Shown here piece after piece: positions 1 to 8,297 of a stretch of 64,000 bases of DNA. This stretch comes from Salsipaludibacter sp963812245. Lineage in GTDB: Bacteria > Actinomycetota > Nitriliruptoria > Nitriliruptorales > Nitriliruptoraceae. The stretch is taken from the NCBI GenBank assembly GCA_963812245.1, contig CAWEUK010000002.1:310001-374000 (forward strand), read 5' to 3'. Within the stretch, counting starts at the first letter, position 1. Each line of letters begins with the position of its first letter. The position numbers were made by a program, and so were the translations under genes. The notes beneath the pieces are model-generated. The model saw only the letters and a list, made by a program, of their open reading frames with translations. It did not search any database and was not told the origin of the DNA.

Positions 1-58
1 GGCCATCCAGGGCCGTGACGTCGCCGTAGCGCTTGGACAGCTCGTGCAGTGTGAGCAA
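1..58 (-). CDS. ABC transporter ATP-binding protein, N-terminal fragment (runs off the window)
   Basis: Only the first 19 codons are in the window, read on the minus strand from a TTG at 58-56. They give MLTLHELSKRYGDVTALDG, the classic first strand and A-loop region of an ABC ATPase, where the aromatic Y of RYG stacks on adenine. Walker A would lie just outside the window. The gene follows the MFS gene in the same direction after a gap of about 58 bases, so it probably belongs to the ArsR-MFS operon and may encode part of an exporter. The TTG start is inferred: no ATG is in frame just upstream and the ribosome site is weak. The substrate cannot be told. Confidence 0.6.
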   Translation of the reverse strand, partial: MLTLHELSKRYGDVTALDG

Positions 59-116
59 TGCGGCCCCCGGCCGAAGTGGAGGCCCGATGATAGGGGCATC
101 CGTTGCGGCCCGGTCG

Positions 117-1448
117 TCACGTGCCGACGTGTACCGGGTCCTCCTCGGTGGACGCGGGGTCGTCGCCCACGACGCCGCGACCGCCGGTGGGGTCGGCACG
201 TCGGGCGGCCAGGTAGGCGACGCTGCCCAGGGCGGTCACGGCAGCACAGACGAGCATGGCCGCGGACACCGACAGGAGGTCGGCAACGGCCCCGATCGCG
301 ATGCCCGCCACCGAGAATGCCGCGAAGGCGACCATCGAGTTCAGCGACAGGGCGGTGGTCCGGTGGGCCGCGTCGACCTGGCGATGGACCAGGTTGAGGT
401 GGACGGGACCGGACGCGCCGTGCACGAGGTAGGTGGCGAGGAAGGCGGCGATGACGCCGGGCACTCCCGCGACCAGGCCCATGGCGACGATGAAGGCGGC
501 CTGCACCAGTCGCAGCAGGGCGCCGGTGCGATACGGGCCAAGTCGCCGCGACAGGCGTACGACCAGGAACGCCCCGGCACCGGATGCCGCCCATGCTGCC
601 GCACCGACCGGACCGAGCAGCGCCGCCGCCGCATCCGTGCTGTCCACCAGGTCGGCCAGCCGGACCGGGAACAGGTTTTCGAAGGCGACCATCCCGACCG
701 ACCAGGTTGCCTCGACCGCCAACAGCAGGACCAGGACGCGGCCGGCGCGGACCAGCGACACGGTCTCGGCGATGACCGACGGCACGGCACGCACCGAGGC
801 GGCCAGCGCCTCGGGCCCCAGCGGCGGGCGCGTCTCGTTCATGAGCAGGGTCAGTGACAGGATCTGGACCAGCACCAGGAGGATGGACACGGCCATGACG
901 ACGGCCATCGGGTCGAGGCTGGGGATCGGGTCCCATGCCATGATGCCGCCGGCCGCCAGGCTGCCCGTGGCGATGGCGAGACCGGTCACGGTGCCGGCCT
1001 TGCCGAGTCCCGCCTCGACATCGGCATGCAGGTCGATGGCGTGCATGGCGTCGACGTACCACGCGCCCAGGGGGCCACTCTCGAGCGCTCGATAGATCCC
1101 CATGGCGACGGACGCGATCGCGACCACGGTCCATGACGGGCGCGCGGGCGAGGCTGCGACGGTGAACAGCAGCCCCTTGGCGACCAACAGGAACCCGCAG
1201 GCCGCCAGCAGCACCCGGCGTCGCCCCAGCGCATCGGCCAGGCCGCCAGTGGGCAGTTCGAGCGCGAAGGTTGTCCCGGCCATGATGGTGCCCACGATGC
1301 CGAACTCGGTGAGGCTGAACCCGCGACCGGTGAACAACAACACCATGATCGGGATGAGCAGGCCGGTGGGCAGCCAGCGCAGCCCGTCGAGCACGAGGTA
1401 GCGCCGGGTCGTGGCCTGGACGGTGGTGGGGGCGGAGACGCGCATCAT
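117..1448 (-). CDS. MFS transporter
   Basis: A 443-residue hydrophobic protein with about 12 predicted membrane segments and the MFS loop signature between helices 2 and 3 (GGLADALGRRR). It is an inner-membrane secondary carrier, most like drug/small-molecule exporters of the major facilitator superfamily. The substrate is unknown. The chosen ATG at 1448 overlaps the stop of the upstream ArsR-type regulator (ATGA), which indicates translational coupling. A longer in-frame reading extends into the regulator gene but is low-complexity Arg/Pro sequence and was rejected. The pairing with a winged-helix regulator suggests that this exporter is induced by the ligand or condition the regulator senses. 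Confidence 0.85.
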   Translation of the reverse strand: MMRVSAPTTVQATTRRYLVLDGLRWLPTGLLIPIMVLLFTGRGFSLTEFGIVGTIMAGTTFALELPTGGLADALGRRRVLLAACGFLLVAKGLLFTVAASPARPSWTVVAIASVAMGIYRALESGPLGAWYVDAMHAIDLHADVEAGLGKAGTVTGLAIATGSLAAGGIMAWDPIPSLDPMAVVMAVSILLVLVQILSLTLLMNETRPPLGPEALAASVRAVPSVIAETVSLVRAGRVLVLLLAVEATWSVGMVAFENLFPVRLADLVDSTDAAAALLGPVGAAAWAASGAGAFLVVRLSRRLGPYRTGALLRLVQAAFIVAMGLVAGVPGVIAAFLATYLVHGASGPVHLNLVHRQVDAAHRTTALSLNSMVAFAAFSVAGIAIGAVADLLSVSAAMLVCAAVTALGSVAYLAARRADPTGGRGVVGDDPASTEEDPVHVGT

Positions 1449-2056
1449 GGCTGCGGGTTCCCGGACGGGAAGGTGTGGTGGATGATGGTGACGCGGTGCA
1501 CGTCGACGTCTTCGGGATCCAACGCGTCGCCGCTTGCGCGAAAGCGTTCGATGAGCGCCTCGAGTTCGGTGTTGAACTCGGTCAGCAACGCCGGGTCGGC
1601 CATCAGGAAGGCGTCTCCGTTGGACGCTGCGGTGCGCCATCGGGCCGGCCATTCGTGGCGCTGCTCGTACCACTCGGCGACCCACTGGGTGTAGATGCGG
1701 TGGTAGTGGCGCAGCAGCCAGTCAGCGGCGTGCTTGTCCTCGGGGTTGTCCTCGAACGCGGCCTCGGACCACGAGTGGCCGCGCTGGGCAGCCTTCCACC
1801 AGCGCTCCCGACCGGTGCCTCGATCGGGATCGTCCACGACCATGCCCACGTCCGCCAGTGCCCGGAGGTGGTAGCTGGTCTGGCCGGAGTTGGTGCCGAG
1901 CCTGGTCGCCAGGATGGAGGCGGTGGCGGGGCCCTCGAGTCGCAACGACCCCACGATGCGGCTGCGCGTGGGGTGGGCGAGCGTGCGCAACTTGGCGCTG
2001 TCGAGTTCGACGACGTCGAGATCCTCGAGCCACTCGCGCGGGTCCGTCGCTGCCAT
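1445..2056 (-). CDS. ArsR-family winged-helix transcriptional regulator
   Basis: A 203-residue cytoplasmic DNA-binding protein. Residues about 20-90 form an ArsR/HTH_20-type winged helix (LRTLAHPTRSRIVGSLRLEG, then SGQTSYHLRALADVGMV as the recognition helix and wing). The C-terminal half is a helical region typical of regulators in which this domain precedes a ligand or dimer domain. No CxC metal-binding motif is visible, so it is probably not a metal sensor. The ATG at 2056 is preferred over an earlier in-frame start at 2116 because AGGAGG lies 6 bases upstream. The gene overlaps the MFS gene by 4 nt and probably controls this operon from the three direct repeats in its own promoter. Confidence 0.85.
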   Translation of the reverse strand: MAATDPREWLEDLDVVELDSAKLRTLAHPTRSRIVGSLRLEGPATASILATRLGTNSGQTSYHLRALADVGMVVDDPDRGTGRERWWKAAQRGHSWSEAAFEDNPEDKHAADWLLRHYHRIYTQWVAEWYEQRHEWPARWRTAASNGDAFLMADPALLTEFNTELEALIERFRASGDALDPEDVDVHRVTIIHHTFPSGNPQP

Positions 2057-2087
2057 GCCTGCCTCCTGGGAACGGGGTGCGCGCCTT

Positions 2088-2116
2088 ACCATATCGACTG
2101 CAAAGAGATTGTGCAA
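2088..2116 (-). promoter_or_regulatory. Predicted sigma70-type promoter of the ArsR-MFS operon
   Basis: On the minus strand a -35 box TTGCAC (2116-2111) is separated by 17 bases from a -10 box TATGGT (2093-2088). The predicted transcription start is near 2081, about 25 bases upstream of the regulator's ATG. The -35 box lies inside the middle copy of a 13-bp-period repeat, so a protein bound to the repeats would block or position RNA polymerase. Confidence 0.5.
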
Positions 2117-2136
2117 AGAAAATGTGCAAAGAGATT
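2099..2136. repeat. Three tandem 12-bp repeats, probable operator
   Basis: Three copies, TGCAAAGAGATT (2099-2110), TGCAAAGAAAAT (2112-2123) and TGCAAAGAGATT (2125-2136), are spaced exactly 13 bp apart. The block is strikingly AT-rich for this genome and overlaps the predicted promoter of the ArsR-type regulator gene. I infer a binding site for that regulator. Confidence 0.6.
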
Positions 2137-2323
2137 CGGCAAGGCGGCATGCAGTGGTCGCGCAGCAATCCAGGCGCGGGAGTTGGGACGGCAGGGGCGT
2201 GCTGGAATCGAGGCAGGCGGGGCGTGCCGCAGGCGCCGGGGGGGGGAGGCAGGAGTGCTGCCGGCGGGGATCGCGGCCCCGGGGGTGTCGAACCCGGGTG
2301 CGGCGTGCGTGGTGCGTCCTGGC

Positions 2324-2772
2324 TCAGGGGGCCAGGAAGTGCACCGACCGGGAGATTGCGCACCACGGTGAACACCGCCATGGTCGTGAGGACGGCCGTG
2401 GATGCCGTTGGCGACAGCACCAGCATGCGGTGGGCGGGCAGCCCCTGCCAGCGCAGGTGGACCCACCGGATCCAGGCCACCACGAGCACGGCGACCAGCA
2501 CGACGGTCAGGACATTGCTGGACAGCGCCGCGCCCCACTCCATGTGGGTGAGGTGGTGCACGGCACGCAGGCCGCCACAACCCGGGCACCACAACCCGGT
2601 GACCGCCTGGAACGGGCACAGCCCGATGCCGGTCGGCCCCCAGCTCCCGGCGACGTTCGGGTCGCGCAGGTGCAACGCCGACGGCGGCCACCACGCCGCC
2701 CGCAGCGACGAGCACCGGCTGGCGCAGGACCGCCCACGCACCGGTCGTCGACTGCGCCGTGCCTGCCGTCAC
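2324..2772 (-). CDS. DUF2752 family membrane protein, broken by two frameshifts
   Basis: A short membrane protein of unknown function. The diagnostic DUF2752 core is clear at about 2500-2640 (CPFQAVTGLWCPGCGGLRA, followed by HHLTHMEWGAALSSNVL and a membrane helix). The reading starts in one frame at GTG 2772 with an N-terminal helix, moves to a second frame near 2685 before ALHLRDPNV, and would need a third frame near 2345 to end with FLAP and a stop at 2324, a typical family ending. Both changes equal one extra base. The start overlaps the RDD gene stop (GTGA), so the two are coupled. I favour sequence errors over a true pseudogene. Between this gene and 2136 I see no gene, only a run of nine G at 2238-2246. 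Confidence 0.6.
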
Positions 2773-3296
2773 GGGGCCGCCTCCACCACGATGGTCGACA
2801 CGATCTTGTCGGCCCAGGTCTGGACACGATCGTCCCACAGGGGCCACAGGTAGTTCAGGAAGCACACGCCGCCGACGATCCAGTTGACGATCAGCCGTCC
2901 GATGCCCAGCCCCCCGCCCATGAAGCCGCCCGTGTCACGAATCACCGAGATCTTCATGATCGACTTGCCGATGCTCTGGCCAGTCTCGCCCTGTCGCCAC
3001 CCCTGGTTCCACAGGTTGAACCCGATCGCCACGATGTACAGCCCGATGCCCACGATCAGTAGGGCGCCCGAGGCGGCGTTGGTCTCGGCGACGGTCGCAC
3101 CGTCGACGGTCACCGTGGTCGCGGCTGTGCCGATGCCGATGATGATCACGCCCAGGACCGCGAAGACCGACGAGATGGCACCGTCGATCAGCCATGCGAT
3201 GGCCCTGGATCCCCAGGTTGCATACTGGCCGGCCGGCTGCTGCGCGGCGGGCACCGGCTGCGATGGTGGCGGTGGCTGCGAGGGTGGTGGCGGCAT
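2769..3296 (-). CDS. RDD family membrane protein
   Basis: A 175-residue integral membrane protein. It has a Pro/Gln-rich cytoplasmic N-terminal tail (about residues 1-30) and then an RDD domain: the first helix carries the R..D pair (SRAIAWLIDGAISSVF), followed by further membrane helices and the family's C-terminal segment. The ATG at 3296 just before the Pro-rich tail is chosen; longer in-frame readings overlap the divergent LLM gene. The role of RDD proteins is mostly unknown, with some linked to ion exchange or cell-envelope functions. It is coupled to the DUF2752 gene through a 4-nt overlap, a pairing that makes sense for two small membrane proteins. Confidence 0.75.
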   Translation of the reverse strand: MPPPPSQPPPPSQPVPAAQQPAGQYATWGSRAIAWLIDGAISSVFAVLGVIIIGIGTAATTVTVDGATVAETNAASGALLIVGIGLYIVAIGFNLWNQGWRQGETGQSIGKSIMKISVIRDTGGFMGGGLGIGRLIVNWIVGGVCFLNYLWPLWDDRVQTWADKIVSTIVVEAAP

Positions 3297-3416
3297 GGTG
3301 GTCAAGGCAGTGTCCTGGTGGCAACGTCGAGTCAGCACGACCCTAGTCGCCGGATCTGGTTTGCTGGGCGGGCCGAACCGTGCGATGCACCCCGACCATC
3401 CTGCAAGGATCACGCG

Positions 3417-4352
3417 ATGCGCGTCAACCTCATGATCGAAGGCCAGGAGAGCGTGACGTGGGAGCAGTGGGTCGCCCTCGCGCAGGCCTGCGAAGCGGCC
3501 GGACTGGAGGGGCTGTTTCGCTCCGACCACTACCAGTCAGTGCAGGGCGAACTCGACCGGTCCAGCCTTGATGCCTGGGTGACGTTGGCGGCACTCGGCA
3601 CGGTGACGGGACGCATCCGGCTGGGGACCATGGTGTCGCCGACATCCTTTCGCCACCCGTCGGTGCTGGCCAAGGCGGCCGTGACTGCCGACCATGTCTC
3701 GGATGGCCGGGTCGAACTGGGCATCGGTGCGGGCTGGAGCAAGATCGAGCACGACACCTACGGGTTCCCCTACCACGACCTGGGCACACGCTATGACGTC
3801 TTCGAGGAGCAACTCGAGATCATCGCCCGGCAGTTGGCCGGCGAGACGTTCGACTTCGACGGTGACCACTACACGCTCGTGGCCTGCCGGGCGCGGCCCG
3901 AACCCATCCAGGCGCACCTGCCCATCATCGTCGGTGGCGGCGCCGGGCCACGGTCGGTGCGCAACGCCGTGGCATGGGCCGACGAGTACAACAGCGTGTA
4001 CGTCGCCGCCGACACGATCCGCGAGCAGCACGCCCGGATCGTCCAGGCCTGTGACGCGGCGGGGCGTGAACCCCTGGCCCACTCGTTGATGGCACCGTGC
4101 CTGATCGGTCGTGACCAGGACGACCTGCGGCAACGGGCGCGGCGCTGGCAGACCTGGCTCGGTGATGACGGAGACGGTGACGTCGATGCGTGGCTCGCCG
4201 GTCGCGACGACGCCTGGATCGTGGGGACGCCTGACCAGGTCAACGACGCGCTCGAGGTGCTGGCGGCGGCCGGGATCGAACGAGTCATGCTGCAGAACCT
4301 GCTGCACGACGACCTGGATGCAGTGGCCCTGCTCGGCGAACTGGTCGCCTGA
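3417..4352 (+). CDS. LLM-class F420-dependent oxidoreductase
   Basis: A 311-residue luciferase-like monooxygenase-fold protein. Visible family features are the N-terminal strand (MRVNLMIEGQ), the RLGTMVSPTSFRHPSVLAK segment after the third helix, the GRVELGIGAGW loop and the IIVGGGAGPRSVRNAVAWAD phosphate-binding region near residue 195. Such proteins are cytoplasmic and use reduced F420 or FMN in hydride transfer, but the substrate cannot be predicted. ATG 3417 with an upstream AAGGA is preferred; an earlier in-frame ATG adds a non-homologous tail. It stands alone between divergent or convergent neighbours. Confidence 0.85.
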   Translation: MRVNLMIEGQESVTWEQWVALAQACEAAGLEGLFRSDHYQSVQGELDRSSLDAWVTLAALGTVTGRIRLGTMVSPTSFRHPSVLAKAAVTADHVSDGRVELGIGAGWSKIEHDTYGFPYHDLGTRYDVFEEQLEIIARQLAGETFDFDGDHYTLVACRARPEPIQAHLPIIVGGGAGPRSVRNAVAWADEYNSVYVAADTIREQHARIVQACDAAGREPLAHSLMAPCLIGRDQDDLRQRARRWQTWLGDDGDGDVDAWLAGRDDAWIVGTPDQVNDALEVLAAAGIERVMLQNLLHDDLDAVALLGELVA

Positions 4353-4383
4353 CGTCGGACGTGGTGGCGACCGGGCGGGGCGG

Positions 4384-5652
4384 TCAGGTCGAGGCGATGA
4401 TGTCCTCGGCAGTGCGTCGCCCCGACACCATGGCGCCCTGCAGCGAGGCGGTGTCGCGGTGGTCGCCGCACACCCAGGTGCGATCGTCGACCCGGACGGG
4501 GCGACGCAACGTCGGCAGGTCCTCGGGTTCCATGCGGGGCTGCGCATGCCGGATCCGGTCGACGCGCGCCAACTCCCACCTCGACACCTGGGCGCCCCAC
4601 CATCCGCCCAACTGCGTGCGGACCAACCGATCGATCTCGACGTCCTCACCGGCGGGGATGCCGGGCATGGACACCGAGATCAGGTGGGTGCCGTCGGGCG
4701 CGTAGTCGGGTGCCACGTTGGTCATGACCGCCACCGTGGTGACCGGGCCGATGTCGTCGGCGGCCAGGATCAGGTCCGGCTGGCTGATGGGCGCCTGGTC
4801 GGCGAGGTACTGGAACGTCGTGGCGGCCCGGTCCATCGTCTGGATCGGGATCCGATCGCCCACGAGGTTGCGTGCGTTGGGCGCGTCGGTCGCCACGACC
4901 ACGGCATCTGCCTTGACGCTGGATGCCGGTGCCCGGGGTCCCGTGGCCGTTGCGGTGATGTGGGTGCCGTCGACCTGGTCGACCCTGGTGTCGAGGAGGA
5001 TGGTGCCGGCGGGCAAGGTCGCCGCGAGTTGCTCGGGCAGGGCCTGCATGCCGTGGGCGGGGACGGCGACGTCGCCGCGGAAGAAGGATCGGAACACCAA
5101 CTCGGTGAACCTGCTGGAGGTGCGAAGTTCCGGATCGAAGAAGGTGCCGGCCAGGAAGGGACGGAAGAACTGGTTGACGAGGCCGTCGGAGAAGCCCAGG
5201 TCCGCGAGCAGCGCAGCGGTCGTGACCTGGGGGGCGGTCGCGAGCTCGGGACCGGGGGTTGCCACCAGCCGGCGTCGCCACTGCAGCAACTTGACGCTGT
5301 CGGCCGGTGTGGCGATCCGCAGGCTCCATGGGGCGGCGAAGGGTTGGCGAGTCGGGTCGGCGATGCGGGTCAACTTGCCATCGTGGCGCACGGTGACACC
5401 GGACGAGAACCGTTGCGGCGCCAGCGCGTCGAGGTCGACGTTGTGGGCCAGTTCCGGATAGCCCGTCAGCATCACCTGGAACCCGCGGTCGAAGCGAACC
5501 CCGTCGACCACGTCGGTGCGCACACGTCCACCGACACCGTCACTGGCCTCGATGACCACGACGGACTTGCCCGCGGCCACCAGGGCGCGCGCGCAGGTCA
5601 GGCCGGCCATGCCGGCGCCGATGACGACCACGTCGACGTCGTGCTCGTTCAT
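4384..5652 (-). CDS. FAD-dependent amine-oxidase-like oxidoreductase
   Basis: A 422-residue flavoprotein. The N-terminal Rossmann motif GAGMAGLTCARAL, the acidic end of strand 2 (VVIEA) and the GGRVRTD motif place it in the flavin amine oxidase/protoporphyrinogen oxidase/phytoene desaturase superfamily. The C-terminus has the second FAD motif (VCGDHRDTASLQGAMVSG). The substrate is unknown; members of this group act on amines, carotenoids or other hydrophobic compounds. The ATG at 5652 is supported by AGGAG about 8 bases upstream. It runs convergently to the LLM gene with a gap of 31 bases. Confidence 0.8.
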   Translation of the reverse strand: MNEHDVDVVVIGAGMAGLTCARALVAAGKSVVVIEASDGVGGRVRTDVVDGVRFDRGFQVMLTGYPELAHNVDLDALAPQRFSSGVTVRHDGKLTRIADPTRQPFAAPWSLRIATPADSVKLLQWRRRLVATPGPELATAPQVTTAALLADLGFSDGLVNQFFRPFLAGTFFDPELRTSSRFTELVFRSFFRGDVAVPAHGMQALPEQLAATLPAGTILLDTRVDQVDGTHITATATGPRAPASSVKADAVVVATDAPNARNLVGDRIPIQTMDRAATTFQYLADQAPISQPDLILAADDIGPVTTVAVMTNVAPDYAPDGTHLISVSMPGIPAGEDVEIDRLVRTQLGGWWGAQVSRWELARVDRIRHAQPRMEPEDLPTLRRPVRVDDRTWVCGDHRDTASLQGAMVSGRRTAEDIIAST

Positions 5653-5797
5653 CTGCCGGCTCCTGTGGTCGAGTGATCGGAGGGTGGCGCGGGCGTGCGG
5701 GCGTGGCACCAAGCCTACAAAGCGCCCGGCGGCATCCCGTCGTGGGATCGGGCAGACTGCGCCGGGGGCACGGGCGACTCGACACAAGGACCGCGGC

Positions 5798-6946
5798 ATG
5801 ATGACACTGGTGCGTTCGTTGCTGGTCCTGGTCGTCCTGGCCGCCCTGGTCGTGTTCGGTGGGGGTGGGTGGTACTACAGCAACCAGGTGCTCGATCCTG
5901 CCACCGCCGGTCCAGCGAGCCGCAACATGGTGGTGACCGGTGTCGACGGCGACTCGATCTCGGTCGACGCCGAGGCCGACGCGCAGGACTACGAGGTCGA
6001 CGATCTCACGGGCGATCTGCAGGCAGGCTTCGACTCCGACCGTGGGTACCTGCGATTCGAGGGCGCGCCGCTGAACGCCGAGGGTGGGGCCGCGACTCGC
6101 AGCTACGTGGTCGTCGAGGGCAACCCGCCCGCGGTCGGCGACCTCGGGGGCGTGGAGACTCGCGCCTTCCCCGAGGACCCCAACGTGTTGGGCCTGCCGT
6201 TCAGCGACGTCACCATCGACACCGACCTGGGAACCTTCGCCGGCTGGGAGTTCCCGGGCGCGACCAACCCCGACCACTGGGTGGTGTTCACCCACGGACG
6301 TGGTGGCACCCGTGGCAACGCCCTGCGAGCGGTCCAGCACGTGGTGGGCGAACTGGGGATGTCGGCACTGGTGATCAGCTATCGCAACGACCCCGGTGCC
6401 CCCGCCTCGCCGGACGGGCACGGCCACTTCGGGGAGACCGAGTGGGAGGACCTGCAGGCGTGGCTGTCATGGCTGGAACGCTCGCGGGTCCCGACCGAGG
6501 TGACCCTGTTCGGGTTGAGCCAGGGTGGCTCGGTCACGGCCTTCTGTCTCGAACTGTGCGAGGGCACCGGTCTGGTGACCGGCGCCATCCTCGACTCGCC
6601 GCTGTTGTCGCTGCCCGAAACCCTGGACCTGCAGGCGGCCGACCGCGGCATCCCCACGGTCCTGCGAGGTCCGCTGCTGGACGTGACCGGATGGTTCACG
6701 CAGTTGCGCGCCGGGCTGGACATCGACGGCGTGGAACACGTGCAGCCACTCGCCGACATGGATCTGCCGATCCTGGCGTTCCACGGCACGACGGACGCCA
6801 CCGTGCCGATCAGTCCCACGCGGGCCCTGGCATCACTGGACCCTGACCAGGTCACGTTCGTGGAGTACGAGGGCGGCCACATTCGCGGGTGGAACATCGA
6901 CGAGGACCGCTACGACACCGCCCTCACCGAGTTCCTGGCCAACTGA
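5798..6946 (+). CDS. Membrane-anchored alpha/beta hydrolase
   Basis: A 382-residue protein with an N-terminal hydrophobic segment (about residues 4-25, an uncleaved anchor or signal peptide) and an alpha/beta hydrolase fold. The nucleophile elbow is GLSQGG, the acid lies in FHGTTDATVP and the catalytic histidine in GGHIRG, in the right order. The long insert between the anchor and the fold (about residues 35-150) is Asp/Glu-rich and probably extracytoplasmic. Two adjacent ATGs (5798, 5801) follow AAGGA and either could be used. It looks like a peptidase/esterase-type hydrolase, with substrate unknown. Confidence 0.8.
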   Translation: MMTLVRSLLVLVVLAALVVFGGGGWYYSNQVLDPATAGPASRNMVVTGVDGDSISVDAEADAQDYEVDDLTGDLQAGFDSDRGYLRFEGAPLNAEGGAATRSYVVVEGNPPAVGDLGGVETRAFPEDPNVLGLPFSDVTIDTDLGTFAGWEFPGATNPDHWVVFTHGRGGTRGNALRAVQHVVGELGMSALVISYRNDPGAPASPDGHGHFGETEWEDLQAWLSWLERSRVPTEVTLFGLSQGGSVTAFCLELCEGTGLVTGAILDSPLLSLPETLDLQAADRGIPTVLRGPLLDVTGWFTQLRAGLDIDGVEHVQPLADMDLPILAFHGTTDATVPISPTRALASLDPDQVTFVEYEGGHIRGWNIDEDRYDTALTEFLAN

Positions 6947-7109
6947 GTCGGGGTTGTCGCGGTGGCCCCCCGCCGGTCGTTGGATCCAGACGCGGGGCCG
7001 GGGGCCCGACGACCGCAGGTGCTCGTCGGTCGGCCATGCCCCACGGGTGGCCGATGCCGATCGTGGCTCGTAGGGTTGCCTGCAGAGACCACGATCCCAT
7101 GGAGCCTCG

Positions 7110-8297
7110 ATGGCCCTGTCCCATGTCCTGTCCGCACTCGGCGGTGCCGGCGCTGCGCTGGCCTATGACCGACTTCGGGGCGCAGGGGCCGGTGAACTCG
7201 TCCGTCGCGGTGGCTCGACGATCGCCGCGCCCACGGCGGCACCGTGGGTCACGGACTTCCTGACCGCCGCCTACTACGCCAAGCCTCGCGCCGATCGCGA
7301 CGTTGCCGACCTGCGGTTGGCGTTCATGATCCTGACCACCCATGCCAACCAGTCCGAGCGCGGACGTGTGGGCCTGGGCGACATTCCCGCCTTCCACCGC
7401 GCCTTCGGCACCGCCCGCCTGCGGGGTTCCGGGGGCCGCACCGGGACCCTTGATCGCGCGGCCCTGCTCGACGGCGCGACCCAACTGATCGGCCCATGGT
7501 TCCCCGAGGCTGCGGACGACTGGGACCGCATCGGCTGGGGGATCGCGTTCCCGACGGTCGAGGCCAAGCAGGCCCACGACCCCGAACGCCGACTCGCCAG
7601 CGCCAAGCTCGGTCCGTTGACGCCGCCGTCGGTGCCCGAGAACCAGCAGGTCTGGCACACCTATCCACCGGTCGAGGTGCCCGATGCCGCCGCCACCGCC
7701 GCGGCGATCCTGGCCGTGGAGCACTGGCCCGACTACGCCAGCGAACTCGGTCGCTTCACCCCGCTGCGTGACTGCGGCCTCGATGGCCAGACCTTCGAGA
7801 TCGAGGTGATCGGGTTCCCGACACCGCGCACCCCGGTCTTCCTGCGTGCCTACGTGACGATCGCCAACCTGGTCACGGCCGACGACCCGGACGCGCGCGA
7901 TGCCTGGGTGGACGAGGTGCGTGCCGGCTTCAGCCGTCGACCCGACGAGGTCGACCCGTTGCCCGAGGGTGCCGAGATGCTGGCCGGATTCGACCTGGTG
8001 TGCCACGAGGGCCACTTCATGGGCAACGCCAAGAACCGCCTGATGCTCTACACCCACGAGGGCCGCGCGTTCCTGCGTGCCGGTGGGTCGTGGGATCCGA
8101 TGGAGTGGCACCTGGACGAACTCTACGACCGGATCGGCCGCTTCTCCCAGCACGCGTTCTGGGGCATGGAGGCGCCACGCCAGTCGATGCTGCACCAGGC
8201 AGCCTTCCAGGTCGATCGCCTGTTGGCCGATGCCGACGCAGCCCCCGCCGATGCCGACGCGGCCTCCGATGCGATGCCTGACCCGGTCACGGCATGA
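7110..8297 (+). CDS. Conserved protein of unknown function, first gene of an overlapping three-gene operon
   Basis: A 395-residue protein that I do not recognise. It has a short hydrophobic, Gly/Ala-rich N-terminus (about residues 1-25) and then a soluble body rich in Trp, His and Asp, with no motif I can assign. The end is an Ala/Asp-rich tail (DADAAPADADAAS). The ATG at 7110 has GGAG 5 bases upstream. Its stop overlaps the ATG of the next gene, an FAD oxidoreductase (ATGA at 8294), and that gene overlaps the third in the same way. It may therefore supply a partner, carrier or modifying step for that flavoenzyme; this is inference only. Confidence 0.6.
   Translation: MALSHVLSALGGAGAALAYDRLRGAGAGELVRRGGSTIAAPTAAPWVTDFLTAAYYAKPRADRDVADLRLAFMILTTHANQSERGRVGLGDIPAFHRAFGTARLRGSGGRTGTLDRAALLDGATQLIGPWFPEAADDWDRIGWGIAFPTVEAKQAHDPERRLASAKLGPLTPPSVPENQQVWHTYPPVEVPDAAATAAAILAVEHWPDYASELGRFTPLRDCGLDGQTFEIEVIGFPTPRTPVFLRAYVTIANLVTADDPDARDAWVDEVRAGFSRRPDEVDPLPEGAEMLAGFDLVCHEGHFMGNAKNRLMLYTHEGRAFLRAGGSWDPMEWHLDELYDRIGRFSQHAFWGMEAPRQSMLHQAAFQVDRLLADADAAPADADAASDAMPDPVTA

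Noticed and set aside
2238..2246. Run of nine G as a phase-variation tract
   Set aside because: It lies after the likely end of the DUF2752 gene and outside any supported gene; homopolymer error is simpler.
1722..2323. An apparent extension of the DUF2752 protein through the promoter and into the ArsR-type gene
   Set aside because: The extension is Pro/Arg-rich, overlaps a real gene in another frame, and a normal family ending (FLAP plus stop) exists one frame away at 2324.
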